8,085 nucleotides of DNA from Qipengyuania pelagi. GTDB lineage: Bacteria > Pseudomonadota > Alphaproteobacteria > Sphingomonadales > Sphingomonadaceae. A program made the position numbers and the translations under genes. Shown here piece after piece: positions 1 to 6,292 of the stretch; position 1 is the first letter of the stretch, and every line of letters starts with the position of its first letter. The notes under the pieces are model-generated. The model saw only the letters and a list, made by a program, of their open reading frames with translations. It was not told where the DNA came from and made no database searches. Location: assembly GCF_009827295.1 (NCBI RefSeq), contig NZ_WTYD01000007.1, forward strand, positions 1-8,085, written 5' to 3'.

Positions 1-134
1 GCGGACAGCGACTGCTGACCGAATCGCAAGCCGGTGCATTAGAGAATGGTCTGGAGAAACCCCTCTTGGCATAGACTTTTGCCGTCGTTGAAACGCCCCT
101 GCAGGACAGCCAACACGGAGCCGAGAGCCACAAA
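1..134. other. Unresolved left edge, possible tail of an upstream gene
   Basis: No gene can be called with confidence. Two plus-strand frames enter from the left: one ends at a TAG at 72-74 after 23 codons, ending in LEKPLLA, and the other ends at a TGA near 89-91. On the minus strand a frame starting with ATG at 72 runs off the left edge (MPRGVSPDHS...). None has a recognisable motif, so the stretch could be the last codons of an upstream gene, the start of a divergent one, or non-coding. No convincing terminator hairpin was seen. The sequence between about 92 and 134 looks like leader or promoter DNA for the hydrolase unit. Confidence 0.25.
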
Positions 135-151
135 CTAAATCGGTTTACTAT
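135..151 (+). promoter_or_regulatory. Candidate operator/promoter element, copy 1 (upstream of hydrolase)
   Basis: The 17 bases read CTAAAT-CGG-TTTACTAT. The same pattern, differing only in the three middle bases, lies upstream of emrA on the minus strand at 5736-5752. The core is an imperfect dyad, ACTAAA-TCGG-TTTACT at 134-149, with 5 of 6 arm positions complementary. A wider perfect inverted repeat, CTAAAT/ATTTAG, spans 135-155. TACTAT at 146-151 could serve as a -10 box, but no good -35 hexamer lies 16-18 bases upstream, so the element may be an operator over a weak or activator-dependent promoter. It ends 27 bases before the hydrolase ATG. The binding factor is inferred: the MarR protein encoded at 5797 is the obvious candidate, though TAAA-N4-TTTA dyads also suit TetR-type regulators. 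Confidence 0.5.
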
Positions 152-178
152 TTAGCGCGCCTTTCCTACCATCCAGAG

Positions 179-1084
179 ATGGCGAGAGAAACCTTTACGA
201 TTGAGGGCGCAGGCGCGATTTCTCTTACAGCCGAGGCTGAGGGGGATGCCTACGCCATACCCGTCCTTCTTGCGCACGGCGGCGGGCAGACACGGCGCGC
301 GTGGAGAAGGGTGGTCAGCGAGCTGGCTCAAGCCGGCTTTCGCGCAATCGCCTTCGACATGCGCGGTCACGGAGACAGCGATTGGTCGCCATGCGGAGCT
401 TATGAAATGCGCGACTTCGCGGCGGATCTGGTCGCTGCAGCGTCGCGCCTGGACCAGAAGCCAGCGCTGGTCGGCGCTTCACTGGGCGGGCTCGCTGGAC
501 TGATTGCCGCAGGGGAGCTTGCTCCAGGTAGCTTTGCTTCACTCACATTGGTCGACATTGCCCCGCGCATGGCGCCCAGCGGTGTAATGCGCGTGGTTGG
601 TTTCATGGAAGAGCATGTCGATAGCGGCTTCGCCTCACCAGAGGAGGCGGCCGACGTGATCGCTCGCTACATGCCGCATCGTCCCAGGCGGGGCGCGAGC
701 GATGGTCTGAAAAGCTATCTGCGGCAGAAGCCGGATGGGCGCTTCTATTGGCACTGGGACCCTGCGTTTATCCGTAATATAATGTCAGCCAGACAAGGCG
801 ACCCAGACAGCCAAGAACGTCAATCGGCAATGCTCAGCCAAGCTGCGGCGAATCTCACGCTTCCGCTTCACCTCATCCGAGGCGCCTCTAGCGATCTTGT
901 TTCCGAAGAGGCCGTATTGCATCTGCGACAACTCGCCCCCCATGCAGAATACACCGATATTGCCGATGCCACGCACATGGTCGTGGGCGATGCGAACGAT
1001 GCCTTTTCCGCCGCTATCGTCGATTTCCTACGGCGCCATCACTCATCCGATACGGCTCAGCCACAGGGGACGAGGGAGCTATGA
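179..1084 (+). CDS. Alpha/beta-hydrolase fold enzyme
   Basis: This is a 301-residue cytoplasmic enzyme of the alpha/beta-hydrolase superfamily, the usual size for the family, with no signal peptide. The oxyanion-hole motif HGGGQT sits at residues 33-38, followed by the strand/turn FDMRGHGDSD at 59-68. The nucleophile elbow GASLGG places the catalytic serine at 101. The likely acid is Asp239 in RGASSDLVS and the likely base is His266 in DATHMVVGD, so the triad looks complete. A cap region lies at about 130-215. The substrate cannot be read from sequence; relatives include esterases, epoxide hydrolases and ring-cleavage-product hydrolases. The ATG at 179 follows only a weak CAGAG. Its stop overlaps the next start by four bases (ATGA), so it is probably translationally coupled to the thioesterase. 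The element at 135-151 suggests co-regulation with the efflux operon. Confidence 0.9.
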   Translation: MARETFTIEGAGAISLTAEAEGDAYAIPVLLAHGGGQTRRAWRRVVSELAQAGFRAIAFDMRGHGDSDWSPCGAYEMRDFAADLVAAASRLDQKPALVGASLGGLAGLIAAGELAPGSFASLTLVDIAPRMAPSGVMRVVGFMEEHVDSGFASPEEAADVIARYMPHRPRRGASDGLKSYLRQKPDGRFYWHWDPAFIRNIMSARQGDPDSQERQSAMLSQAAANLTLPLHLIRGASSDLVSEEAVLHLRQLAPHAEYTDIADATHMVVGDANDAFSAAIVDFLRRHHSSDTAQPQGTREL

Positions 1085-1575
1085 TCGATCGAGAGCGCTT
1101 GCAGGAAATGCTGAATATCGCGCCGTTTCATCGATGGCTTGGGCTGGAGATTGCAACATGCTCCGACCAGGGAATCGCGATCACCATGCCATGGCGCGAA
1201 GAGATCGTGTCGAACCCTATGATTGGGTCGGCGCATGGAGGGATCCTGGCTTCACTGGTCGACCTCACCGGGCTTTATACTCTGCTTGCCGGGGGCGTCG
1301 CGGCGAGAGCGACGGCCGATCTGCATGTCGATTACCACCGTCCTGCAACCTCAGGACCTCTCACTGCTCACGGACAGATCGTGAAGATCGGGCGACAGAT
1401 TTCGGTGGCGGAAACCCGGGTTATCGAGCCCGACGGCAAGTTGGTCGCCAGCGGCAGGGGCGCCTACTTCTCGTCAACCGGATCACTTGATCATCGCGGC
1501 GGGACTATTGATCTCGAACAGGCTCTTGCCACCCAAGGCCCAGCGACTTCTGCAGCGCGATCCACGCCAGCGTAA
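1081..1575 (+). CDS. PaaI-family hotdog-fold thioesterase
   Basis: This 164-residue protein is a single hotdog domain of the PaaI/YdiI type, which hydrolyses acyl-CoA or aryl-CoA thioesters in the cytoplasm. The family signature AHGGILASLVD is at residues 51-61, with His52-Gly53-Gly54 and the expected catalytic acid Asp61. It is followed by the strand containing DLHVDYHRPA at 80-89 and the closing strands ending near GRGAYF at 125-130. Typical members end at about 130-145 residues. The extra tail, roughly 135-164, is low in complexity (TSAARSTPA) and its last 23 residues are encoded antisense to the conserved C-terminus of the outer-membrane channel gene, so it is probably an overprinted extension. 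The start ATGA overlaps the hydrolase stop. With the hydrolase it suggests a two-step processing of an ester or acyl-CoA compound; the substrate is unknown. Confidence 0.9.
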   Translation: MIDRERLQEMLNIAPFHRWLGLEIATCSDQGIAITMPWREEIVSNPMIGSAHGGILASLVDLTGLYTLLAGGVAARATADLHVDYHRPATSGPLTAHGQIVKIGRQISVAETRVIEPDGKLVASGRGAYFSSTGSLDHRGGTIDLEQALATQGPATSAARSTPA

Positions 1576-2968
1576 GGGCGCCTTTTGCCCGGACGAGGTC
1601 TGCTGAGGCCTGCTGCTGTTCTCGCAGGGCCCGGTTGAGGTCAGCCTTCGAGATCGCTCCTGCGGCAAAACGTTGGCGGTTCAGATCGGCGGCGCTATCC
1701 GCCTGGCTCTTGATCTGCGCGCTGGCTGCCAGCGCGACGCGTTGTTGGCCAAATCGTGCCAGAGCGCGCTCGGCATCCCGTAGCGCCGCGAGGACGGTTT
1801 GACGATAGTTGGCGACAGCTTCGTCGCGGACCGCCCCGGCGCGATCGACCGACGCGTCGACCCTTCCAAAATCGAGGAAGTTCCATTCCAGGCGGGGTAT
1901 CGCCAATGCCGAAAATTCGCCTACATCGAAGATATCGTCGGGGGAAGATCCGCCAAGGCCCAGAATCCCCATAAAGGACAGCTTCGGGAACCTTGCCGCT
2001 TCGGCCACCCCGATCCTGGCCGTTGCAGCGGCGAGAGTGCGCTCAGCCGCCCTGATGTCGGGCCGACGCGCGATCAGACTCGCCGGATCGCCGACAGTAA
2101 CCTCATCCGGGGGCAAAGGGATATCTCGCGGCGTCGAAAGGTCTTCGGCCGTCGATCCAGGAATCCGTCCCGACAGGATCGCAAGCGCGTCTAGCAGGAC
2201 GGCTTTATCGGCCTCCGCCTCGGCGAATTGGGACTTGAGCACCTCCAGCTCCGCGTTCGCATTGCCCACCGGGAACAGCGGCAGCGCGCCTTGCTGATAC
2301 CGCTGATAAGTTAGGGCCAGGACTTCTTCCTGCAGCTTGATCTGCGTCCGGTATTGGTCGGCGCGGAACTGGGCCTCCCGCAAGTTGACGTAGTTATTGG
2401 CAACTTCGGCGGTCAGCTGAACCTTTGCGTCCTCCGCATTGGCGACCGTTGCCGCAGCCTGCGCGTTGCCGGCCTCGATACGCCTCCGGGAGCCGCCCGC
2501 GAACTCCAGCTCCCAGTTGGCATTGAGACCAACATTGTAAAAGCTGAGGGCATCGTCGCTTCCCGCCTCCGGATCGGGTTGCTGTGAGGACGGGGGTGCC
2601 CCCTCCTGAATTTCAAGGCCGGGAAGCTGGCCCTGAATAGTGGCGGCCTGGGTTCCGAGTGTCGGCATTCTGCCGGCCCGATCCTGCCTGACCGATGCCC
2701 GGGCCTGCGCGATGCGCGCCTGCGCTGCCTGGAGCGACGGATTTTCGGACAACGCAGTTTCGACCAGGCGGGTCAGTTCAGGATCGTCGAGCAGCACCCA
2801 CCATTCGGCAAGGGCCGGGTCCATGACGCCTACATCCTCGCCAGCGCGGACAAACCGATGGCCCGTATCCGCCGACAATATTTCCGGAGGGCCTGCGTAG
2901 TCCGGCCCAGCCGTACAGCCAGCCAGCAAGGCGATGAGGAGAAGCGATGGTATCGAACGGCGCATCAT
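1505..2968 (-). CDS. NodT-family outer-membrane efflux lipoprotein (TolC-like channel)
   Basis: This is the outer-membrane factor of a tripartite efflux pump, forming a trimeric beta-barrel and periplasmic alpha-helical tunnel that docks with the adaptor. Read from 2968 it has 487 residues. A lipoprotein signal peptide (MMRRS, hydrophobic core, lipobox LLAGC) puts the acylated Cys at 18. It is followed by GPDY at 21-24, typical of NodT/OprM proteins. Two outer-membrane-efflux repeats follow, with ARRPDIRAAER at about 300-310, RFPKLSF at about 326-332 and WNFLDFGR at about 362-369. An in-frame ATG at 2998 would add ten residues and overlap emrB. I prefer 2968, which puts the signal peptide at the N-terminus, leaves a 7-base gap after the emrB stop and has GAG six bases upstream; 2965 is also possible. 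Its 3' end overlaps the convergent thioesterase gene by 71 bases, yet the C-terminal helix looks conserved. Confidence 0.93.
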   Translation of the reverse strand: MMRRSIPSLLLIALLAGCTAGPDYAGPPEILSADTGHRFVRAGEDVGVMDPALAEWWVLLDDPELTRLVETALSENPSLQAAQARIAQARASVRQDRAGRMPTLGTQAATIQGQLPGLEIQEGAPPSSQQPDPEAGSDDALSFYNVGLNANWELEFAGGSRRRIEAGNAQAAATVANAEDAKVQLTAEVANNYVNLREAQFRADQYRTQIKLQEEVLALTYQRYQQGALPLFPVGNANAELEVLKSQFAEAEADKAVLLDALAILSGRIPGSTAEDLSTPRDIPLPPDEVTVGDPASLIARRPDIRAAERTLAAATARIGVAEAARFPKLSFMGILGLGGSSPDDIFDVGEFSALAIPRLEWNFLDFGRVDASVDRAGAVRDEAVANYRQTVLAALRDAERALARFGQQRVALAASAQIKSQADSAADLNRQRFAAGAISKADLNRALREQQQASADLVRAKGALTLAWIALQKSLGLGWQEPVRDQ

Positions 2969-2975
2969 ATAGGGC

Positions 2976-4547
2976 TCAGTGCATCGAAAGGGAGACATTT
3001 TTTGGAAGCGGCCTCAGGAAGAGGACCAGCGGAACCGTCGCGAGGGTCAGAATCCCCATAACCAGGAACACGTCATTGTAGGTCATTATGAACGCCTCGC
3101 GTTGGAGGGTGCGGCTCAGGACGGCCATCGCCCCCTCCATGCCGCCGAAGTTTCGCGCCAGCCCGTCGAGATAGTCCTGTAGCGAAACGCTGTTCGCATT
3201 CAGGGTCTCTTCCATCCGCCGGCTATGATGCCAGATCCGCTGGTCTTGGAACGATGCCAGAGCCGAAAGAGCGAAAGAGCCACCGAGATTGCGCGCCGCG
3301 TTGAAAATTCCCGAGGCGTCGCCGGCATCCTCCTTGGCGACCGAAGCCACCGTCGCCTGATTCAGGAACATCATCGACAAGATCATGCCGACACCGCGCA
3401 AGAGCTGGCTCTCGGTAAAAACGGCACCCCCGGATTCTGCTGTAAGGCTGGTGCTGACAAAGCAGCTGACCGCCATCAGCAACATGCCGGCGCCGACGGC
3501 GATGCGAATGTCGATCTTCCGGATCATCAAGGGAAGCACAGGCATCAACAGGAAGGCCGGGACGCCCATCCAGAAGATCACCAGCCCGGTCTGAAGCGCG
3601 TTATAATCAGAAATGATCGCGAGGAACTGCGGGATGACGTAGGTCGAACCATACATCACCATACCCAGGGCGAGCGCCATGATCGCGACGCTGGCGAACT
3701 GTCGATTGAACAAGAGCTGCAACTTCAAGACTGGCTTGCGTGCCTTCACCTGTCCGTAGATCAGCGAGGCAAATCCGACGACTGTGATGATTGTGAGCCA
3801 GCGAATGAGAGAGGATTCAAACCATTCCTCGCGGTGGCCCTCCTCAAGGACGACCGTAAGTCCGCCCAGCCCCAAGATGAGCCCGACAATGCCCGCCCAA
3901 TCCGCGTCAGTGAGATAATCCCACTTTGGCTTTTCGTGGGGCAAGCCAACGAACAGCAGGAGCAGCAGCAGGCCGCAGACCGGCACATTGACAAAGAAGG
4001 CATAGTGCCAGCTCAGATTCTCGGTCAGCCAACCCCCGATCAAAGGCCCCATCACGGGGCCGAGGATCACTGTCATGCCGAACAGGGCCATTCCGATGGG
4101 CTGCTGATGTGGCGGCAGCCTTTTGGCCACGATGGTCATTGCCGTCGGAATGAGCACGCCGCCCGTGAAGCCCTGACCCGTGCGGCCGATGATCATTGTC
4201 GTAAGGTCGGTTGCAATCCCGCACAGCACCGAAAAGGCGGTGAACGCGCTGACCGCGATGATGAGGAGGGTTCGCAGACCGAACAGCCGTTCCAGCCAAG
4301 CGCTCAGCGGAATGACGACAATCTCAGCAACGAGAAATGACGTAGCAATCCAGGTGCCTTCGGCGCCTGTGGCACCGATCTCGCCCTGAATGACGGGGAG
4401 TGCGGAATTGACGATTGATATGTCCAGCGTCGCGAGCATGGCGCCAAGCGCGCCCGCGGCCACAGCGACCCAGGCAGTCACGTCTGCGTTCTTTCGGCCC
4501 CCGGCCGGCCCGATCGAAGTGTCCTGCGCTGCCAGTATCTCGGTCAT
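2976..4547 (-). CDS. emrB: EmrB-like DHA2-family MFS multidrug antiporter
   Basis: This 523-residue inner-membrane protein belongs to the DHA2 (14-helix) drug:H+ antiporter branch of the major facilitator superfamily and is the energised component of an EmrAB-type pump. Visible motifs are ATLDISIVNSALP at 39-51 in helix 1 (motif D1, with Asp42), a motif-A-like SAWLERLFGLR at 82-92 in the helix 2-3 loop, a motif-B-like GRTGQGFTGG at 121-130, and the antiporter motif C, GPVMGPLIGG, at 163-172. Many further hydrophobic segments follow, the last near the C-terminus (TLATVPLVLFLRPL). Length is usual for EmrB. Its start overlaps the emrA stop by four bases (ATGA, 4544-4547) and the outer-membrane gene begins 7 bases after its stop, so all three are surely one operon. 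Likely substrates, from the family, are hydrophobic compounds such as uncouplers or phenolics; the real one is unknown. Confidence 0.95.
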   Translation of the reverse strand: MTEILAAQDTSIGPAGGRKNADVTAWVAVAAGALGAMLATLDISIVNSALPVIQGEIGATGAEGTWIATSFLVAEIVVIPLSAWLERLFGLRTLLIIAVSAFTAFSVLCGIATDLTTMIIGRTGQGFTGGVLIPTAMTIVAKRLPPHQQPIGMALFGMTVILGPVMGPLIGGWLTENLSWHYAFFVNVPVCGLLLLLLFVGLPHEKPKWDYLTDADWAGIVGLILGLGGLTVVLEEGHREEWFESSLIRWLTIITVVGFASLIYGQVKARKPVLKLQLLFNRQFASVAIMALALGMVMYGSTYVIPQFLAIISDYNALQTGLVIFWMGVPAFLLMPVLPLMIRKIDIRIAVGAGMLLMAVSCFVSTSLTAESGGAVFTESQLLRGVGMILSMMFLNQATVASVAKEDAGDASGIFNAARNLGGSFALSALASFQDQRIWHHSRRMEETLNANSVSLQDYLDGLARNFGGMEGAMAVLSRTLQREAFIMTYNDVFLVMGILTLATVPLVLFLRPLPKNVSLSMH

Positions 4548-5671
4548 TGAGTCCGACTCGAGATCTCTTCCAATTCGCCGGCAGCATTCCGGGTGTCGAC
4601 CGTAGCCACTACCGACATGCCGGGAACGAGCAGACGCCGCACTTCAGGGGGAGCATCGATACCGATGCGGACGGGTATCCGTTGAACGATCTTGGTAAAG
4701 TTGCCGGTGGCATTTTCGGGGGGGAGGATGGAAAATTCCGCGCCCGTTCCCGGCGATATGCTGTCCACTCGTCCCGCGATCTCAAGGTCTGGCAGGGCGT
4801 CAACTTCGAGCCTGACGCTCTGGCCGGCCCGGATGAGGCCGACCTGCGTTTCTTTGAAGTTCGCGGTCACGTAGATCGCGCTCACCGGAACCACCGTCAT
4901 CAAACGTTGACCCGGTTGCACGAACTGGCCCACCCTGACCGAGAGATCGCCGACTCGGCCGGCCTTGCTGGCGCGCAGCAAGGTCGATTCAACCGTAAGG
5001 TCGGCTGTTTCCAGCTGAGCGCGAGCAGCGTCCGCCTGCGCCTGGGTCTGGCTGATCTGCTCGAACAGGGTCCCCCGGCGAGCGGTCGCGGCAGCCACCG
5101 CCGCCTGCGCAGCGGCGAATTCGGCCCGCGCCTGCCGCGCCTGCGCCTCATACTGGTCTAGCTTTTCCCGCGGTTCGGCTCCTGTCGCGGCAAGGGGCCG
5201 ATATCGCGCCACCTGGTCGTTCGCGAGGTCCAGTGCCGCGCTCGCGGCGGCGAGTTGGGCCCGCGCCTGGCGAATGGCTGCATCCTGTTCGGATACCTGA
5301 GAACGGATTGTGTCGGCACCGGCCAGGGTCGCAGCGATCTGTGCGCGCGCCTGCTGCGCTTGCGCCTGATAATCCCGCAGATCCAGTTGTACGAGGGCTC
5401 CGCCGCGAGCTACTTGCTCGTTCTCCCCTACGAAGACCTCTTCGACGTATCCCGCTACCTTGGAAGAGATAACGACGCTGTCGGCAGCGACATAGGCGTT
5501 ATCGGTCGACTGCATGTACTGTCCGTAGGTTACGTGCCGGTAGTACCACCAGATCCCGCCAAGCAGCACGGCAAGACCAACGATGATTAGCACGATGCGC
5601 AAGCTACGCCGCGATTGCGGTTTCGTTGGGGTTGTGCCCTCCTGCTCCGGTTGGTTGGAGTTATCGGTCAT
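4544..5671 (-). CDS. emrA: EmrA/HlyD-family periplasmic adaptor subunit
   Basis: This 375-residue membrane-fusion protein links the EmrB-like transporter to the outer-membrane channel. A short polar cytoplasmic tail is followed by one transmembrane anchor at about 25-43. The first half of a lipoyl (barrel-sandwich) domain includes QSTDNAYV at 54-61 and the stretch to about 98. A long Ala/Gln/Arg-rich alpha-helical coiled-coil hairpin covers about 100-225. The second lipoyl half has GRVGDLSVRVGQFVQPG at 238-254. The beta-barrel region carries NFKETQ at 271-276 and the EmrA-type stretch FSILPPENATGNFTKIVQR at 313-331. Length and domain order are those of EmrA. It is the first gene of the emrA-emrB-nodT operon, divergent from marR across 125 bases. 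AAAGAG a few bases upstream of the ATG is a weak ribosome-binding site. The 5736-5752 element lies 64 bases upstream of its start. Confidence 0.95.
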   Translation of the reverse strand: MTDNSNQPEQEGTTPTKPQSRRSLRIVLIIVGLAVLLGGIWWYYRHVTYGQYMQSTDNAYVAADSVVISSKVAGYVEEVFVGENEQVARGGALVQLDLRDYQAQAQQARAQIAATLAGADTIRSQVSEQDAAIRQARAQLAAASAALDLANDQVARYRPLAATGAEPREKLDQYEAQARQARAEFAAAQAAVAAATARRGTLFEQISQTQAQADAARAQLETADLTVESTLLRASKAGRVGDLSVRVGQFVQPGQRLMTVVPVSAIYVTANFKETQVGLIRAGQSVRLEVDALPDLEIAGRVDSISPGTGAEFSILPPENATGNFTKIVQRIPVRIGIDAPPEVRRLLVPGMSVVATVDTRNAAGELEEISSRTQ

Positions 5672-5796
5672 CTGACTCTTTCGGCAGCCTCAGTAAAAGG
5701 TGAACGCGTCTCGCGCCCTATGAGCCGTGAGTCAGATAGTAAAGGCATTTAGCAGTTTGCATTTGGGCATCCGAGGCTATCCGACTACACAGCCCT
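5672..5796. promoter_or_regulatory. Divergent emrA-marR control region
   Basis: These 125 bases separate the divergent starts of emrA (minus) and marR (plus) and must hold both promoters. The middle, roughly 5731-5765, is clearly richer in A and T than the flanking genes and contains the 5736-5752 element. Two GCATTT repeats occur 14 bases apart at 5745 and 5759. GGCTAT at 5775-5780 is a possible weak -10 for marR, which would give a very short leader; no consensus -35 was found for either direction. Divergent placement of a MarR gene next to the efflux genes it represses, with autoregulation from the same region, is a common arrangement in this family. Confidence 0.6.
5736..5752 (-). promoter_or_regulatory. 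Candidate operator/promoter element, copy 2 (upstream of emrA)
   Basis: On the minus strand this reads CTAAAT-GCC-TTTACTAT, matching the element at 135-151 at all 14 positions outside the three middle bases. CAAACT lies just upstream in both copies. The core dyad is GCTAAA-TGCC-TTTACT, with 4 of 6 arm positions complementary. TACTAT could act as a -10 for emrA. Its place in the shared intergenic region would allow one bound protein to affect both emrA and marR. Assignment to the MarR protein is inference. Confidence 0.5.
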
Positions 5797-6288
5797 ATGG
5801 ATGAAAAACCAGATACCATGTCACGGTCTCAGCGTCGGCAGAAGATCATCACCGATGATGACCGCATTCTCTATCTTATGGACGAGATCAGTCGCGGCGC
5901 GCGCAGAGTGTACGATGCGAGGGTCGCCAGGATCGGTCTCAATCAGACACAGTGGAGGATCATCGGACAACTTCTTCGCGATCCTGCCCTTACGCAGGCT
6001 GAAATCGCCAAGAAACTGGAACTGGAATCGGCGACCATCGGCCAGGCGGTTGCAGGTCTTTGCGCACGCGGGCTGATGAAAAGGCTTCGAGCTGAGACGG
6101 ATCGGCGAGCGTGGCAGCTCATCCTCACGGAGCAGCTAGATGATATGCTGCCCGAACTGAGAGGCTCCGCGGATAGGCTTCATGATCTGCTTTGGCGCGA
6201 CATTGCCGCCGACGAGAAGCAAACGTTGCAGCAGATTCTTGCAAGGGTATCGGAAAATCTGGACCAACTCCGGGCCGAGGCTGAGTAA
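5797..6288 (+). CDS. MarR-family transcriptional regulator
   Basis: This 163-residue winged-helix regulator is expected to bind DNA as a dimer and to release it on binding a small, often phenolic or lipophilic, ligand. The N-terminal dimerisation helix covers about 20-45. The helix-turn-helix runs through GLNQTQWRIIGQLL (47-60), LTQAEIAKKLELE (65-77) and the recognition helix SATIGQAVAGLCARGLM (78-94). The wing has the conserved ETDRRAWQLILTE at 100-112, with Asp102-Arg103-Arg104 typical of MarR proteins. The C-terminal dimerisation helix occupies about 117-163. There is no cysteine pair suggesting a thiol switch; the only cysteine is Cys89. The ATG at 5797 lacks a clear Shine-Dalgarno; an in-frame ATG at 5818 is the alternative. 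It is divergent from emrA and is most likely the local repressor of the pump and of itself. The UbiB-family gene begins 4 bases after its stop. Confidence 0.93.
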   Translation: MDEKPDTMSRSQRRQKIITDDDRILYLMDEISRGARRVYDARVARIGLNQTQWRIIGQLLRDPALTQAEIAKKLELESATIGQAVAGLCARGLMKRLRAETDRRAWQLILTEQLDDMLPELRGSADRLHDLLWRDIAADEKQTLQQILARVSENLDQLRAEAE

Positions 6289-6292
6289 TATC

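Noticed and set aside
897..1490. A 197-codon plus-strand frame across the hydrolase-thioesterase junction
   Set aside because: It is out of frame with both genes, which have intact catalytic motifs and an ATGA junction. Its translation is Arg-rich and featureless.
2969..2998. Ten-residue upstream start of the outer-membrane channel
   Set aside because: It would place a polar stretch containing Cys ahead of the lipoprotein signal peptide and overlap emrB. The ATG at 2968 directly begins a standard signal peptide.
3225..4340. A 371-codon open frame on the plus strand
   Set aside because: It lies wholly antisense to emrB. Its translation is a His/Gln/Asp/Arg-rich mixture without domain character, as expected from the reverse complement of a GC-rich membrane-protein gene, whereas the minus-strand frame has clear MFS motifs.
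4415..5161. A 248-codon plus-strand frame opposite emrA
   Set aside because: It is antisense to the well-supported EmrA adaptor and the end of emrB. No recognisable motif and no plausible start context.
6182..6292. N-terminal extension of the UbiB-family protein from an ATG at 6182
   Set aside because: It would overlap 107 bases of marR, and the added residues have no family character. The ATG at 6293, just after the marR stop, gives the usual UbiB N-terminus.
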